Counted from the first letter of the stretch, positions 7,790-19,619 are shown. The stretch is 64,000 nucleotides of DNA from Planococcus ruber (GCF_022819085.1 NZ_JALHAG010000001.1:1199395-1263394); one strand, 5' to 3'. The notes: generated by a model not told the origin, from the sequence alone. Numbers and translations are program-made.

Positions 7790-8986
7790 ATGGCAAAAAC
7801 AGTGATTATCGAAGGGGCACGGACAGCATTCGGGAAATTCGGCGGAAATTTGAGTACGCTGACAGCAAGCGAGCTTGGGGCAGCGGCGATCAAAGAAGCG
7901 ATGAAGCGCGCAGGCATTGAACCGGAGCAAGTGCAGGAAGTCATCATGGGCAACGTGCTCCAAGCAGGGCAGGGGCAGATTCCTTCTCGCCAGGCAGCGA
8001 AAAAAGCAGGTATTCCGTACAGCGTTAAATCGGAAACAATCAACAAAGTCTGTGCATCGGGCATGCGCAGTGTGACGCTTGCAGATCAAATCATCCGTTT
8101 GGGCGACGAAGAAGTGATTGTTGCGGGCGGCATGGAATCAATGTCCAATGCGCCGTATTACTTGCCGAAAGGCCGATGGGGGCTTCGCATGGGCGATGCT
8201 CAAGTGATTGACGGGATGGTTCACGACGGATTGTCTTGCTCTTTCCATCCGGATCGCGTGCACATGGGAACATACGGCAACTCTACAGCAGAAGAGTTCG
8301 GCTTGACGCGTGAAGCGCAAGACGAATGGTCCGTGCGTTCGCATGAACGAGCGATCAAAGCGAAAGACCTTTTTGCTGAAGAAATCGTACCGATTGAAAT
8401 TCCACAGCGCAAAGGGGATCCAATCACAGTTGATGTAGATGAAGCGCCGCGTGCGAACTCAACAATCGAAGCACTTGCGAAATTGAAGCCGGCATTTGGA
8501 AAAGACGGCACAATTACGGCTGGGAATGCACCAGGGATCAATGATGGGGCAGCGGCATTCGTCTTAATGAGCGAAGAATGCGCACAGAAAGAAGGCAAGA
8601 ATCCGCTAGCGCATATTTTGGCGCATACGGAAGTGGCGATTGAGCCGCACCGTTTCCCCGAAACACCGGGAATTGTCATCAATGAATTACTGAAGAAAAC
8701 CGGGAAATCCCTGGACGACATCGATTTATTCGAAATCAATGAAGCATTTGCAGCCGTCGCTTTGGCAAGTTCGAAAATTGCTGGGCTGGACGCTGAAAAA
8801 GTGAATGTAAACGGCGGGTCGGTTGCGCTTGGGCATCCAATCGGAGCAAGCGGATCACGCATCATCTTAACGCTTGCCTATGAATTGAAGCGCCGCGGCG
8901 GCGGAATTGGCATTGCAGCCATTTGTTCCGGCGGCGGCCAAGGCGATGCAATCATGATCGAAGTACCGAAACAGGAGGCAAACTGA
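7790..8986 (+). CDS. thl: Acetyl-CoA C-acetyltransferase (thiolase)
   Basis: The enzyme cleaves 3-ketoacyl-CoA or condenses two acetyl-CoA. The 398-residue product shows the thiolase nucleophile in [12 protein letters not shown] near residue 89, the NEAFAAV segment, [14 protein letters not shown] with the active-site histidine, and the second catalytic cysteine in [11 protein letters not shown]. The ATG at 7790 follows AAAGGGGAGGAAA; the open frame upstream is not homologous. It is the first gene of a run with hbd, two acyl-CoA dehydrogenases, a TetR regulator and icmF. It is of the MmgA/ThlA type, so chain-length preference cannot be stated. Confidence 0.93.
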   Translation: MAKTVIIEGARTAFGKFGGNLSTLTASELGAAAIKEAMKRAGIEPEQVQEVIMGNVLQAGQGQIPSRQAAKKAGIPYSVKSETINKVCASGMRSVTLADQIIRLGDEEVIVAGGMESMSNAPYYLPKGRWGLRMGDAQVIDGMVHDGLSCSFHPDRVHMGTYGNSTAEEFGLTREAQDEWSVRSHERAIKAKDLFAEEIVPIEIPQRKGDPITVDVDEAPRANSTIEALAKLKPAFGKDGTITAGNAPGINDGAAAFVLMSEECAQKEGKNPLAHILAHTEVAIEPHRFPETPGIVINELLKKTGKSLDDIDLFEINEAFAAVALASSKIAGLDAEKVNVNGGSVALGHPIGASGSRIILTLAYELKRRGGGIGIAAICSGGGQGDAIMIEVPKQEAN

Positions 8987-8988
8987 CA

Positions 8989-9840
8989 ATGGCGATTCAA
9001 AACGTAATGGTAATTGGTGCCGGCCAAATGGGTTCAGGCATCGCGCAAGTTTGCGCACAAGCAGGATTCAACGTGAAATTGAATGACATGAAACAAGAAG
9101 CCTATGACCGCGGAATCGGGACGATTACAAAAAACTTATCCCGCAACGTCGAAAAAGGACGCATGACAGAAGACGAGAAAACAGCGGTCCTTGGCCGCAT
9201 TACCGCTTCTCTTGATTTGAAAGATGCACATGATGCAGATATCGTCATCGAAGCTGCGGTAGAAAATATGGAAATCAAACACAGCATTTTCAAAACGCTG
9301 GATGAAGTGGCGCCAAAGCATGCGATTTTGGCATCAAACACATCATCGCTTCCAATCACAGAAATTGCGGCGGTTACAAACCGTCCGGAGCAAGTGATCG
9401 GCATGCATTTCATGAATCCGGTACCGGTCATGAAATTGGTCGAAATCATTCGCGGACTTGCGACTTCGGATGAAGTGTATCAGGCAGTGGAAGAAATGAC
9501 GCTCAAACTTTCCAAGACACCGGTTGAATGCAACGACTTTCCAGGATTCGTCGCCAACCGCATTTTGATGCCGATGATCAACGAAGCGATTTTCACGCTG
9601 CAGGAAGGCGTAGCGACAAAAGAAGCGATCGACGACATCATGAAACTTGGCATGAATCACCCGATGGGGCCGCTGCAGCTTGCTGATTTTATTGGCCTCG
9701 ATACTTGCCTTTACATCATGGAAGTGCTGCATGACGGATTCGGCGACAGCAAATACCGTCCGAGCCCATTGCTTCGCCAGTACGTGAAAGCCGGCTGGTT
9801 AGGCAAGAAAACGGGCCGCGGATTTTATGAATACAGCTAA
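8989..9840 (+). CDS. hbd: 3-hydroxybutyryl-CoA dehydrogenase
   Basis: The 283-residue product has an N-terminal Rossmann motif [17 protein letters not shown], the catalytic histidine in [15 protein letters not shown], and the C-terminal dimerisation domain with [15 protein letters not shown]. It oxidises 3-hydroxyacyl-CoA with NAD(P)+ and feeds the thiolase. The ATG at 8989 is 2 bases after the thiolase stop, with the AGGAGG inside the end of that gene. Related to MmgB of Bacillus. Confidence 0.93.
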   Translation: MAIQNVMVIGAGQMGSGIAQVCAQAGFNVKLNDMKQEAYDRGIGTITKNLSRNVEKGRMTEDEKTAVLGRITASLDLKDAHDADIVIEAAVENMEIKHSIFKTLDEVAPKHAILASNTSSLPITEIAAVTNRPEQVIGMHFMNPVPVMKLVEIIRGLATSDEVYQAVEEMTLKLSKTPVECNDFPGFVANRILMPMINEAIFTLQEGVATKEAIDDIMKLGMNHPMGPLQLADFIGLDTCLYIMEVLHDGFGDSKYRPSPLLRQYVKAGWLGKKTGRGFYEYS

Positions 9841-9856
9841 TTTAGGGGGAATAGCA

Positions 9857-10993
9857 ATGGATTTGCGATTTACAGAAGAACAATTGATGATGCGCAATAT
9901 GGTGCGTGATTTTGCAAAAGAAGAAATAGCACCATTTATCGACCGGATGGAAGAAGGGGAATTTCCCCGCGAAATCATCAAGAAAATGGGCGGACTTGGC
10001 TTGATGGGCATCACCGCACCTGAGAAATACGGCGGTTCCGATATGGACTTCACTTCTTATATCAGCGCCATTCATGAATTGTCAAAAGTCAGTGCAGTTG
10101 TCGGTGTAATTTTGTCCGTTCATACGTCAGTCGGCACGAATCCGATTTTGAACTTCGGTACAGAAGAGCAGATCCAGCGCTATGTTCCGAAATTGGCTTC
10201 AGGCGAATATTTGGGGGCATTTTGCCTAACAGAACCGGCTGCCGGCTCTGATGCAGGCAGCTTAAAGACAAAAGCAGTGTTGAACGGCGATCATTACGTC
10301 TTAAACGGCTCAAAAGTATTTATCACAAACGGCGGAGAAGCGGATACATACATCGTTTTCGCGTCGACAAAACCGGAAGCAGGATCGCGTGGAATTTCTG
10401 CATTTATTGTGGAAAAGGATTTTCCGGGCTTGGTAATCGGCAAAGATGAGAAGAAAATGGGGCTTCACGGTTCACGGACAGTGCAGCTGACATTCGATAA
10501 TATGAAAGTGCCGATTGAAAATCTACTGGGCACAGAGAATAAAGGCTTTAGCATCGCCATGGCGAATTTGAACGTCGGACGCATCGGGATTGCGGCACAG
10601 GCACTCGGCATCGCAGAAGCGGCTTATGAACATGCAGTAGCTTATGCGAAAGAGCGCGTGCAGTTTGGCAAACCGATTTCACAGCAGCAAGGCGTCGGCT
10701 TTAAATTAGCGGATATGGCAACACAAGTGGAAGCGGCAAAATTGCTGGTCTACCAGGCGGCTGATCTTTATGCACAAGGCAAAGACTGCAATAAGCAAGC
10801 TTCAATGGCGAAATTATTCGCATCAAAAGCAGCAATGGACGTTTCCATCGAAGCCATCCAAGTTTTTGGCGGCTATGGCTATACGGAAGATTATCCGGTC
10901 GAGCGCTTATTCCGCGACGCGAAAGTAACGGAAATCTATGAAGGCACGAGTGAAATTCAACGCATTGTCATCAGCAAGCAACTATTAAAATAA
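9857..10993 (+). CDS. Acyl-CoA dehydrogenase 1 (short/branched-chain type)
   Basis: The 378-residue product follows the acyl-CoA dehydrogenase pattern: an N-terminal helical domain, FCLTEPAAGSDAGS in the FAD-binding beta domain, and a C-terminal domain with [16 protein letters not shown] and the catalytic glutamate in IYEGTSEIQR. It introduces the alpha-beta double bond and passes electrons to ETF. The ATG at 9857 follows TAGGGGGAATAGC. It is a close paralogue of the next gene, suggesting duplication and division over chain length or branching. Confidence 0.92.
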   Translation: MDLRFTEEQLMMRNMVRDFAKEEIAPFIDRMEEGEFPREIIKKMGGLGLMGITAPEKYGGSDMDFTSYISAIHELSKVSAVVGVILSVHTSVGTNPILNFGTEEQIQRYVPKLASGEYLGAFCLTEPAAGSDAGSLKTKAVLNGDHYVLNGSKVFITNGGEADTYIVFASTKPEAGSRGISAFIVEKDFPGLVIGKDEKKMGLHGSRTVQLTFDNMKVPIENLLGTENKGFSIAMANLNVGRIGIAAQALGIAEAAYEHAVAYAKERVQFGKPISQQQGVGFKLADMATQVEAAKLLVYQAADLYAQGKDCNKQASMAKLFASKAAMDVSIEAIQVFGGYGYTEDYPVERLFRDAKVTEIYEGTSEIQRIVISKQLLK

Positions 10994-11008
10994 TTGGGGG
11001 AAATGAAA

Positions 11009-12148
11009 ATGAATTTTCAATTGAGCGAAGAACATGAAATGATCCGCAAAATGGTACGCGATTTCGCAAACAACGAAGTGGCGCCGACAGCTGAAGAACG
11101 CGACGAAGAAGAGCGTTTTGACCGCGAAATTTTTGACAAAATGGCAGAGCTTGGATTGACGGGGATTCCGTGGCCGGAAGAGTATGGCGGAATCGGATCG
11201 GATTATTTGGCTTACTGCATCGCGGTGGAAGAATTGTCCCGCGTCTGCGCTTCAACTGGCGTAACGCTATCAGCGCATACGTCGCTTGCCGGCTGGCCGG
11301 TATACACATTCGGAACAGAAGAACAGAAGCAGAAATACCTTCGCCCGATGGCAGAAGGTACGAAAATCGGTGCCTACGGTTTGACGGAGCCAGCTTCAGG
11401 ATCGGATGCAGGCGGCATGAAAACTTCCGCGAAAGAAGACGGCGACCATTACATCTTGAACGGTTCAAAAATCTTCATTACAAACGGCGGCATTGCGGAC
11501 ATCTACATCGTTTTCGCAGTGACAGACCCAGAATCGAAGCATAAAGGCACGACAGCGTTCATCGTCGAAAAAGACTTTGAAGGATTCTCAGTCGGCAAAA
11601 AAGAGAAGAAACTCGGGATCCGTTCAAGCCCGACAACGGAAATCATTTTTGACAACTGCCGCGTACCGAAAGAAAACGTGCTGGGTGAACTCGGCCAAGG
11701 CTTTAAAATTGCGATGCAGACGCTTGACGGCGGACGCAACGGCATTGCTGCCCAAGCAGTAGGAATCGCACAAGGTGCAATGGACGCTGCTATCGACTAC
11801 GCGAAAGAGCGCGAGCAATTCGGCAAACCGATTGCTGCGAACCAAGGCGTATCATTTAAATTAGCGGATATGGCGACGTCAATCGAAGCTTCACGTTTGT
11901 TGACGTACCAAGCAGCGTGGCTTGAGTCGAACAAACTTTCATACAGCAAAGAATCGGCAATGGCGAAATTGATGGCTGGAGACACAGCGATGAAAGTAAC
12001 GGTAGAAGCGGTTCAAGTATTTGGCGGCTACGGCTATACAAAAGACTATCCGGTAGAACGTTTTATGCGTGATGCGAAAATCACTCAAATCTACGAAGGC
12101 ACACAGGAAATCCAGCGTTTGGTCATTTCCCGTATGGTCACTAAATAA
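11009..12148 (+). CDS. Acyl-CoA dehydrogenase 2
   Basis: The 379-residue flavoprotein has [29 protein letters not shown] and the catalytic glutamate in [10 protein letters not shown]. Three in-frame starts lie close together; the ATG at 11009 has a good 8-base spacing from GGGGGA, whereas the ATG at 11003 is too close. It sits 15 bases after its paralogue and 15 bases before the TetR regulator. Together with icmF, branched-chain acyl-CoA substrates are plausible, but this is inference. Confidence 0.92.
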   Translation: MNFQLSEEHEMIRKMVRDFANNEVAPTAEERDEEERFDREIFDKMAELGLTGIPWPEEYGGIGSDYLAYCIAVEELSRVCASTGVTLSAHTSLAGWPVYTFGTEEQKQKYLRPMAEGTKIGAYGLTEPASGSDAGGMKTSAKEDGDHYILNGSKIFITNGGIADIYIVFAVTDPESKHKGTTAFIVEKDFEGFSVGKKEKKLGIRSSPTTEIIFDNCRVPKENVLGELGQGFKIAMQTLDGGRNGIAAQAVGIAQGAMDAAIDYAKEREQFGKPIAANQGVSFKLADMATSIEASRLLTYQAAWLESNKLSYSKESAMAKLMAGDTAMKVTVEAVQVFGGYGYTKDYPVERFMRDAKITQIYEGTQEIQRLVISRMVTK

Positions 12149-12163
12149 CCGGAGGGCTGCTCT

Positions 12164-12805
12164 ATGAACAAAAAGCGTGAAATTCAGTCCTCCGTAAAAG
12201 ACGAAAGCCTGATTGAAAAGCGCCGTGCACAGATGATCCGCGGCGCTGTCACGCTTTTTAAAGAAAAAGGCTTTCACCGGACGACGACGAGAGAAATTGC
12301 CAAAGCATCAGGTTTCAGCATCGGCACACTCTATGAATACATCCGCACGAAAGAAGATGTCCTGTATCTGGTGTGCGACTCGATCTACGACGAAGTGCAT
12401 GCACGGCTCGATGCGCTCGACGTTGATAAAGGTTCGCTGGATGTACTGATTACGGCAATCGAACATTATTACAGCTTAATCGATGATATGCAGGACGAAT
12501 ACGTGGTCATGTACCAGGAATCGAAATCGCTGCCAAAAGATGCGCTTCGCTACGTGCTGGATAAAGAAATGGAAATGGTGTCTCTATTTGAACGGCTGCT
12601 TACAGAGTGTGCGGACAGCGGAGAAATCGCCATGGCGCCGAAAGAAATTAAACTGGCGGCCAATCATTTATTCGTCCAGGGCCAGATGTGGGCATTCCGC
12701 CGCTGGGCACTTAGGGATTATACGATTCAGGAATTCATCGAGCTTCAAACGAAATTTCTGCTGCAAGGGATGGCAGGGGAAAAAACTACGCTACGGGGGG
12801 TTTAA
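12164..12805 (+). CDS. TetR/AcrR-family regulator of the acyl-CoA block (FadR-like)
   Basis: The 213-residue protein has an N-terminal helix-turn-helix around residues 25-65, including FKEKGFHRTTTREIAKASG and SIGTLYEYIRTKEDVLY, and an alpha-helical ligand domain. Encoded between an acyl-CoA dehydrogenase and icmF, it probably senses acyl-CoA and controls this locus. The palindrome TGAATG-N2-CATTCA in the promoter at 5034 is a candidate target. GGAGGG precedes the ATG at 12164. Confidence 0.85.
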   Translation: MNKKREIQSSVKDESLIEKRRAQMIRGAVTLFKEKGFHRTTTREIAKASGFSIGTLYEYIRTKEDVLYLVCDSIYDEVHARLDALDVDKGSLDVLITAIEHYYSLIDDMQDEYVVMYQESKSLPKDALRYVLDKEMEMVSLFERLLTECADSGEIAMAPKEIKLAANHLFVQGQMWAFRRWALRDYTIQEFIELQTKFLLQGMAGEKTTLRGV

Positions 12806-12811
12806 TAGATT

Positions 12812-15800
12812 ATGGCGACAATTCAAGAAGAAACGAAATACAAGCCGCAAAATCATGTTCGCTTCGTCACGGCATCCAGCCTTTTTGACGGACACGACGC
12901 ATCGATCAACATCATGCGCCGCATTTTGCAGGCAAGTGGGGCTGAAGTGATCCACTTAGGCCATAACCGTTCGGTCGAAGAAGTGGTCAATGCAGCCATC
13001 CAGGAAGACGTTCAAGGAATCTGCATTTCCTCTTATCAGGGCGGCCATATGGAATACTTTAAATACATGTACGATTTGCTGCAGGAAAAAGGCGCTGGCC
13101 ACATCCGCATTTACGGTGGTGGAGGCGGCGTTATCCTTCCGCGCGAAATCAAAGAATTGGAAGAGTACGGCATTGCCGGCATCTTCTCGCCTGAAGACGG
13201 CCGCAAATTGGGCCTTGAAGGCATGATTCTGGAAATCGTCAAAGAATGCGATTTCTCGACGATTAAAGAGACGCCTGCTTTTGATGTGATTTCAGCTGAC
13301 GAACCCGTCGCTTTGGCGAACTTGATCACGGCAGCCGAAGAAGCACACACACGTGAGCTGGATACCGATAAATTGCTTCAGGCAGTACGTGCTCAAACGA
13401 AGAATACGCCAGTCCTCGGCATCACCGGAACAGGCGGCGCCGGAAAATCTTCTTTAACGGATGAACTGATCCGCCGTTTCCTGTCTGAACTTCCGGATAA
13501 GAAAATCGCGATTCTCTCAATCGATCCGACGAAACAAAAAACGGGCGGTGCTTTGCTTGGCGACCGGATTCGCATGAATGCGATCTTCAATAAACGCGTC
13601 TTCATGAGAAGTTTGGCGACCCGCGGTTCAAGAACTGAAATCTCCAGCGCATTAGGCGATGTCCTCGATGTCGTCAAAGCGGCAGATTTCGATTTGATCG
13701 TGGTGGAAACAAGCGGAATCGGCCAAGGGGATGCGGAAATCGCTAATTTCTCCGATGTTTCTATGTACGTCATGACAAGCGAATTCGGGGCGCCGACGCA
13801 GCTTGAGAAAATCGATATGATCGATTACGCAGATTTGATTGTCATCAATAAATTCGAGCGCAAAGGTTCAGAAGATGCGCTTCGCCAAGTGCAAAAGCAG
13901 TTCCAGCGCAGCCATCTGTTGTGGGATAAGGAATTGGACGAAATGCCGGTATTCGGCACGATCGCAAGCCAGTTCAACGACAAAGGCACAAACTCGCTTT
14001 TTGCGGCGCTCGTGCACACTGTCAACGAAAAATGCGGCACAGATTGGACAACGGATTACGACCAATTCGTCAAAACGCAAAAAGAGAACTTGATCATTCC
14101 GAATGACCGCCGCTATTATTTGCGCGAAATTACGGATACGGTCCGCAACTACCATGCGAAAACGCAGGCACAGGCAGCATTTGCCCGCCGTTTGTTCCAA
14201 TTGGAAGGCGCCATCGAAGCGGTCAAAGAAAAAGCGCCGGATGATGCACTGGTCGAATCGCTTCAATCACTCGCATACGGCGTACGCGATGAGTTGACGG
14301 CGGAATCCAAGCGCATTCTGGAAAACTGGAAACAGCTGAAAGAAGCATATGCCGGCGACGAGTTCGTCACTACAGTCCGCGACAAGGAAATCCGCACGAT
14401 TTTGCGTACGGAGAGCTTATCCGGATTGAAGATCCCGAAAGTCGTCTTGCCGAAATTCGAAGACTACGGCGAGATTTTAAAATGGGTTTATTTGGAAAAT
14501 GTTCCAGGTTCATTCCCTTACACAGCTGGAGTATTCCCGTTCAAACGGGAAGGCGAAGATCCGAAACGCCAGTTTGCGGGTGAAGGAACGCCTGAACGGA
14601 CAAATAAACGCTTCCACTATTTGTCGAAAGACGATGATGCGAAACGCTTATCGACGGCTTTTGATTCCGTAACGCTTTACGGCGAAGATCCAGACCACCG
14701 TCCGGACATCTACGGAAAAGTCGGCGAGTCGGGCGTGTCGATCTGTACATTGGATGACATGAAGAAATTATATGCAGGCTTTGATTTGTGTGCACCGTCC
14801 ACTTCGGTCTCGATGACGATCAACGGGCCGGCGCCGATCATTTTGGCAATGTTCATGAACACGGCAATTGATCAGCAAGTGAAAATAAACGAAGAGAAAT
14901 TCGGCCGTCCATTGACGCTGGAAGAGTTCACGGAAGTCCGTGAATCGACGCTTCAAGTGGTCCGCGGAACGGTTCAAGCGGATATCCTAAAAGAAGACCA
15001 AGGCCAGAATACGTGCATCTTCTCGACGGAATTCGCGCTTCGCATGATGGGCGACATCCAGCAGTATTTCATCGACCATAAAGTGCGCAACTACTATTCG
15101 GTATCGATTTCCGGCTACCACATTGCGGAAGCGGGAGCGAACCCGATTTCACAGCTGGCGTTCACGTTGTCAAACGGCTTCACGTACGTGGAATATTACT
15201 TGAGCCGCGGCATGAACATCGATGATTTTGCTCCGAACTTGTCGTTCTTCTTCTCGAACGGGCTGGACCCGGAATATACAGTGATCGGACGCGTCGCACG
15301 CCGCATTTGGGCAGTCGTGATGCGCGACAAATACGGCGCAAACGAACGCAGCCAAAAGCTGAAATACCATGTGCAGACTTCAGGACGCAGCCTTCACGCG
15401 CAGGAAATCGACTTCAACGATATCCGCACGACGCTGCAGGCATTGATGGCGCTGCAGGATAACTGCAACTCACTGCATACCAATGCTTACGATGAAGCGA
15501 TTACGACACCGACAGAAGAATCGGTGCGCCGCGCCATGGCAATCCAAATGATCATCACAAAAGAACATGGCTTGTCGAAAAATGAAAATCCGCTGCAAGG
15601 TGCGTTCATCATCGAAGAAATGACGCAGCTGGTTGAAGAAGCGGTATTGCAGGAATTCGACCGCATCAACGACCGCGGCGGCGTTCTTGGCGCAATGGAA
15701 ACGCAATACCAGCGCGGCAAGATCCAGGAAGAATCCATGCATTACGAAATGAAGAAACATACAGGCGAGTTGCCGATCATCGGTGTCAACACCTACTTGA

Positions 15801-16063
15801 ATCCGAATCCGCAAAGCGATGACGATATCAATGCGATGGAAATTGCCCGGGCGACGACCGAAGAAAAAGAAACACAAATTGCCAACTTGCGCGCTTTCCA
15901 GGAACGCAATGCTTCCGAAGAAGCGCTGAATCGCTTGAAGCACGTAGCGAAATCCGGAGGCAACATCTTCGAAGAATTGATGGAAACCGTAAAAGTCGCA
16001 AGCCTTGGCCAAATCACGACAGCGCTATACGAAGTCGGCGGACAGTATAGACGGAATATGTGA
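12812..16063 (+). CDS. icmF: Fused isobutyryl-CoA mutase IcmF (coenzyme B12-dependent)
   Basis: The 1083-residue fusion interconverts isobutyryl-CoA and n-butyryl-CoA. Domains in order: a B12-binding domain (about residues 15-150; [25 protein letters not shown]); a MeaB-like G-protein chaperone with Walker [10 protein letters not shown] near residue 207; a linker; and a mutase barrel (about 550-1080; [40 protein letters not shown]). Unlike methylmalonyl-CoA mutase, all parts are in one chain. It ends the acyl-CoA operon and uses the cofactor made by the cobalamin cluster at the window start. Related fusions act on isovaleryl/pivalyl-CoA, so exact substrate range is open. Confidence 0.95.
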   Translation: MATIQEETKYKPQNHVRFVTASSLFDGHDASINIMRRILQASGAEVIHLGHNRSVEEVVNAAIQEDVQGICISSYQGGHMEYFKYMYDLLQEKGAGHIRIYGGGGGVILPREIKELEEYGIAGIFSPEDGRKLGLEGMILEIVKECDFSTIKETPAFDVISADEPVALANLITAAEEAHTRELDTDKLLQAVRAQTKNTPVLGITGTGGAGKSSLTDELIRRFLSELPDKKIAILSIDPTKQKTGGALLGDRIRMNAIFNKRVFMRSLATRGSRTEISSALGDVLDVVKAADFDLIVVETSGIGQGDAEIANFSDVSMYVMTSEFGAPTQLEKIDMIDYADLIVINKFERKGSEDALRQVQKQFQRSHLLWDKELDEMPVFGTIASQFNDKGTNSLFAALVHTVNEKCGTDWTTDYDQFVKTQKENLIIPNDRRYYLREITDTVRNYHAKTQAQAAFARRLFQLEGAIEAVKEKAPDDALVESLQSLAYGVRDELTAESKRILENWKQLKEAYAGDEFVTTVRDKEIRTILRTESLSGLKIPKVVLPKFEDYGEILKWVYLENVPGSFPYTAGVFPFKREGEDPKRQFAGEGTPERTNKRFHYLSKDDDAKRLSTAFDSVTLYGEDPDHRPDIYGKVGESGVSICTLDDMKKLYAGFDLCAPSTSVSMTINGPAPIILAMFMNTAIDQQVKINEEKFGRPLTLEEFTEVRESTLQVVRGTVQADILKEDQGQNTCIFSTEFALRMMGDIQQYFIDHKVRNYYSVSISGYHIAEAGANPISQLAFTLSNGFTYVEYYLSRGMNIDDFAPNLSFFFSNGLDPEYTVIGRVARRIWAVVMRDKYGANERSQKLKYHVQTSGRSLHAQEIDFNDIRTTLQALMALQDNCNSLHTNAYDEAITTPTEESVRRAMAIQMIITKEHGLSKNENPLQGAFIIEEMTQLVEEAVLQEFDRINDRGGVLGAMETQYQRGKIQEESMHYEMKKHTGELPIIGVNTYLNPNPQSDDDINAMEIARATTEEKETQIANLRAFQERNASEEALNRLKHVAKSGGNIFEELMETVKVASLGQITTALYEVGGQYRRNM

Positions 16064-16226
16064 TAGGAAAAGTGAAAGTGCCTGTTCAGCTCTGAAAGAC
16101 ATAAGACGGACCGCGAGGAGGCTGTTGCCGCCGCAGTGGGCTGGCTTATGACCCGAGGAGTTGGCTGATGAAGCTGGACAAAGAAAAGCGGGATCGGCCG
16201 TTCAGCTCCGAAAGGCATAAGACGGT
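16061..16226. repeat. Stop-codon-associated repeat, one full and one truncated copy
   Basis: The repeat begins at the icmF stop codon (TGATAGGAAAAGTGAAAGTG) and ends near 16179 with GAAGCTGGACA. A second copy starts with AAAGAAAAGCGGGATCGGC and stops after CATAAGACGG. The segments TTCAGCTCTGAAAGACATAA and TTCAGCTCCGAAAGGCATAA align between the copies. It shares both ends with the repeats at 36094, 44808 and 58750. Confidence 0.75.
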
Positions 16227-16239
16227 TTGAATAAGGATG

Positions 16240-16283
16240 AAAGTGGTTCGCGGATGCTCCGCGAACCACTTTTTCTTCTTTTT
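16240..16283 (+). terminator. Rho-independent terminator downstream of icmF
   Basis: A perfect 13-bp stem AAGTGGTTCGCGG (16241-16253) pairs with 16259-16271 around ATGCT and is followed by a T-rich tail. Confidence 0.92.
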
Positions 16284-16320
16284 TATTGAAAATAGATAGG
16301 TTACGGGCGATTAAATAAAG

Positions 16321-16420
16321 TTGCGCGCGTTCAAAAGAAAATGCGCGCGTTCAAACGGATTTGCGATCGTTCAATGAAAAATGCGCGCGCTCAAAAGGAT
16401 TTGCGCGCGTTCAGCCGAAT
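16321..16420. repeat. Tandem array of five 20-bp GC-rich units
   Basis: Five consecutive units of exactly 20 bases start at 16321, 16341, 16361, 16381 and 16401. The consensus is WTGCGCGCGTTCAAAAGRAT, with unit 3 carrying GATC in place of GCGC. A degenerate sixth unit follows at 16421. Twenty is not a multiple of three, so the frame read through it is not a conserved peptide repeat. It lies in the 485-base gap between icmF and the small membrane protein gene. Confidence 0.85.
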
Positions 16421-16548
16421 TTTGCGGTTTTCCAGCCGGAAGCAAGCGAATTTATTCACTGCCCGGAAGGACTGTGAGTCGATAAGGATAGCAATTTTCT
16501 GTATAATAGAAGAAAGTTCACCGTAGAAAACAAAAAGGATGATCATCC

Positions 16549-16710
16549 ATGTCGAAATATGCGCATTATCTCATCATCCTCCTCTGCCTCGTCCTTACCT
16601 TCTTTCTCTACAACAAGGCGCTCGGATCCATTCCATTTTTGATCTTGTCGTTATACTTGTTTTATTTCGGCTGGAGGCAGCTGGGTAGCAGAAAAAAGAA
16701 AACACGGTAG
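16549..16710 (+). CDS. Small hydrophobic protein, 53 residues
   Basis: ATG at 16549 follows AAAAAGGATGATC, and TATAAT occurs about 40 bases upstream (16502-16507). The product has two closely spaced hydrophobic segments (YLIILLCLVLTFFLY and IPFLILSLYLFYF) and a basic tail RKKKTR, suggesting a small membrane protein with a cytoplasmic C-terminus. I do not recognise a family. It lies just before rpoE on the same strand. Confidence 0.6.
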   Translation: MSKYAHYLIILLCLVLTFFLYNKALGSIPFLILSLYLFYFGWRQLGSRKKKTR

Positions 16711-16772
16711 CGGAGCGCAACTACTTTGTATATAATGAATTAAGTTAAGATAGAAGAAGGGACGTGCACAGA

Positions 16773-17342
16773 TTGAAAATCCGTGAATTATCAAAAGAAG
16801 AATTAGTGGAAGAGTCGTTTGTCGACTTAGCCTATGCACTTTTAGAAGAAACACACGAAACAAAAACTTATCCGGAGATTGTTGCAGAAATTGAACAATT
16901 GCTCGGTTTATCTAAAGAGGATATGAAAAAACGTCTGGCTCAGTTCTACACAGACATGAATATTGACGGCCGCTTCCTGATCTTGGGCGAAAACCGTTGG
17001 GGCCTTCGCGAGTGGTACCCGGTTGAGCAGATCGAAGAAGAGTCGGCGCCGACAGTTAAGGCACGCAAGAAAAAAGCGAAAGTCGCAGACGACGACGGCT
17101 TTGATGATTTGGATCTGGAGCTTGAAGATGAATTGGAATTCGACGACTTCGATGAAAGCGATGACGACGATGACGAGGAAGACGACGATGACGCGGATGA
17201 ACTATTGAAAGTTCCGGAAGTGGAAGTCCTTGATTTCGACGTGGAAGATGAAGACGATGACAATGACGGCGTCCTTGTAGAAGATTTGGACGGCAACATC
17301 ATTGATGAAGAAGATGAAGATGAGGAAGATGATCTGAAGTAA
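16773..17342 (+). CDS. rpoE: RNA polymerase delta subunit RpoE
   Basis: Delta is an accessory RNA polymerase subunit of Firmicutes that aids enzyme recycling and transcription specificity. The N-terminal ordered domain (about residues 1-90, with LAQFYTDMNIDGRFL and RWGLREWYP) is followed by an extremely acidic disordered tail of Asp/Glu runs. A TTG at 16773 is the likely start: the AAGGGA site is 10 bases away, while the in-frame GTG at 16764 lies almost on it. TATAAT at 16731-16736 may be its -10. Followed directly by pyrG, as in Bacillus. Confidence 0.93.
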   Translation: MKIRELSKEELVEESFVDLAYALLEETHETKTYPEIVAEIEQLLGLSKEDMKKRLAQFYTDMNIDGRFLILGENRWGLREWYPVEQIEEESAPTVKARKKKAKVADDDGFDDLDLELEDELEFDDFDESDDDDDEEDDDDADELLKVPEVEVLDFDVEDEDDDNDGVLVEDLDGNIIDEEDEDEEDDLK

Positions 17343-17360
17343 TCAGAACATTTTTTTACC

Positions 17361-17396
17361 TTGACTTATGCGGTGAGACTGGATAAGATTTTACTG
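17361..17396 (+). promoter_or_regulatory. pyrG promoter with GGGCTCC transcription start
   Basis: TTGACT (17361-17366), 17 bases, TAAGAT (17384-17389), then GGGCTCC beginning at 17396, 7 bases after the -10. A GGG start followed by C is what CTP-sensing pyrG promoters of Bacillus and Lactococcus use for reiterative G addition. Confidence 0.8.
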
Positions 17397-17477
17397 GGCT
17401 CCTTAAAATAGGAGACATGATTTATACAGTTTACGCGCTCCCTCTGCACTTGCAGGCGGGGCGCTTTTTATTTTTTA
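17396..17477 (+). promoter_or_regulatory. pyrG leader attenuator (reiterative-G type)
   Basis: The leader ends in a hairpin, GCGCTCCCTCTGC (17435-17447) with 17452-17464, followed by a T-rich run. The 5' arm contains the pyrimidine-rich GCTCCCTCT expected to bind a poly-G 5' extension. The known mechanism in Bacillus pyrG is that low CTP stalls at the first C, G residues are added repeatedly, and the poly-G tail pairs with this arm to prevent termination. All sequence elements needed are visible. Confidence 0.82.
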
Positions 17478-17478
17478 A

Positions 17479-19095
<1,617 letters not shown>

Positions 19096-19098
19096 ACC

Positions 19099-19138
19099 AA
19101 AAAATCCTCCCCGGGAAATTTCCCGGGGAGGATTTTTT
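19099..19138. terminator. Bidirectional terminator between pyrG and ywjG
   Basis: An uninterrupted palindrome centred on AAATTT with arms TCCTCCCCGGG/CCCGGGGAGGA, flanked by A-run and T-run, can terminate both converging genes. It overlaps the 3' end of the minus-strand gene. Confidence 0.93.
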
Positions 19139-19619
19139 ATTCGGCGAGCATTTCGTCGATGATCAGTTTGACAGCGTGGTAAATAAACAAGGCACCCATT
19201 GCATAAGGAACCAACGTGCGCCCGCCGTCGTCTGTAGGAATAAGGCCCTTGGAAATGCCGAGTGAAATGAACGCATCGGCTTCTAGCTCTCTTGCAACGC
19301 CCGTCACCATGGCAAACGGAATACCTGCATCGTTCAAGCGTCCAGCCAGTTCATCGCCTTCATCATTCGGGGCCAGAATCCATACACGGTCTGCGCTCGT
19401 CAGAATGCTGTCAGGCTTCCAATCGACGGCGCTTGCAAGCGGTTCAACGCCGTTTAGCGCCGTCTCGACAACGGCTTTCATTTCACCGAAAGCTGCGAGA
19501 AAGATGTTCCCTTCGCCGACTGCAGCTTGCGCCAACACTCTTGCCGTGTCTTCAACAGCTTCTTCCTGCTTTGCCAGGCGCTGAAGCAGCCCGGCGGTTT
19601 GAGTAGCCAACATTTTCAT
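19137..19619 (-). CDS. ywjG: DUF2529 family protein (YwjG)
   Basis: The 160-residue protein of unknown function resembles YwjG, which also lies beside pyrG and spo0F in Bacillus subtilis. It has a SIS-like look (GEGNIFLAAFGEMKAV, TSADRVWILAPNDEGDELA, GIPFAMVTGVA), suggesting binding of a phosphosugar or nucleotide, though this is inference. The ATG at 19619 was chosen because AGAGGTGAAGG lies just upstream on the minus strand. It converges with pyrG. Confidence 0.75.
   Translation of the reverse strand: MKMLATQTAGLLQRLAKQEEAVEDTARVLAQAAVGEGNIFLAAFGEMKAVVETALNGVEPLASAVDWKPDSILTSADRVWILAPNDEGDELAGRLNDAGIPFAMVTGVARELEADAFISLGISKGLIPTDDGGRTLVPYAMGALFIYHAVKLIIDEMLAE

Noticed and set aside
8221..8865. 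214-codon minus-strand open frame opposite thiolase
   Set aside because: Fully inside the thiolase gene, low-complexity Ser/Ala content, no ribosome site.
16341..16526. 61-codon open frame starting in the 20-bp tandem array
   Set aside because: The 20-base period is not a multiple of three, no ribosome site is present, and the Arg/Lys-rich translation looks non-biological.
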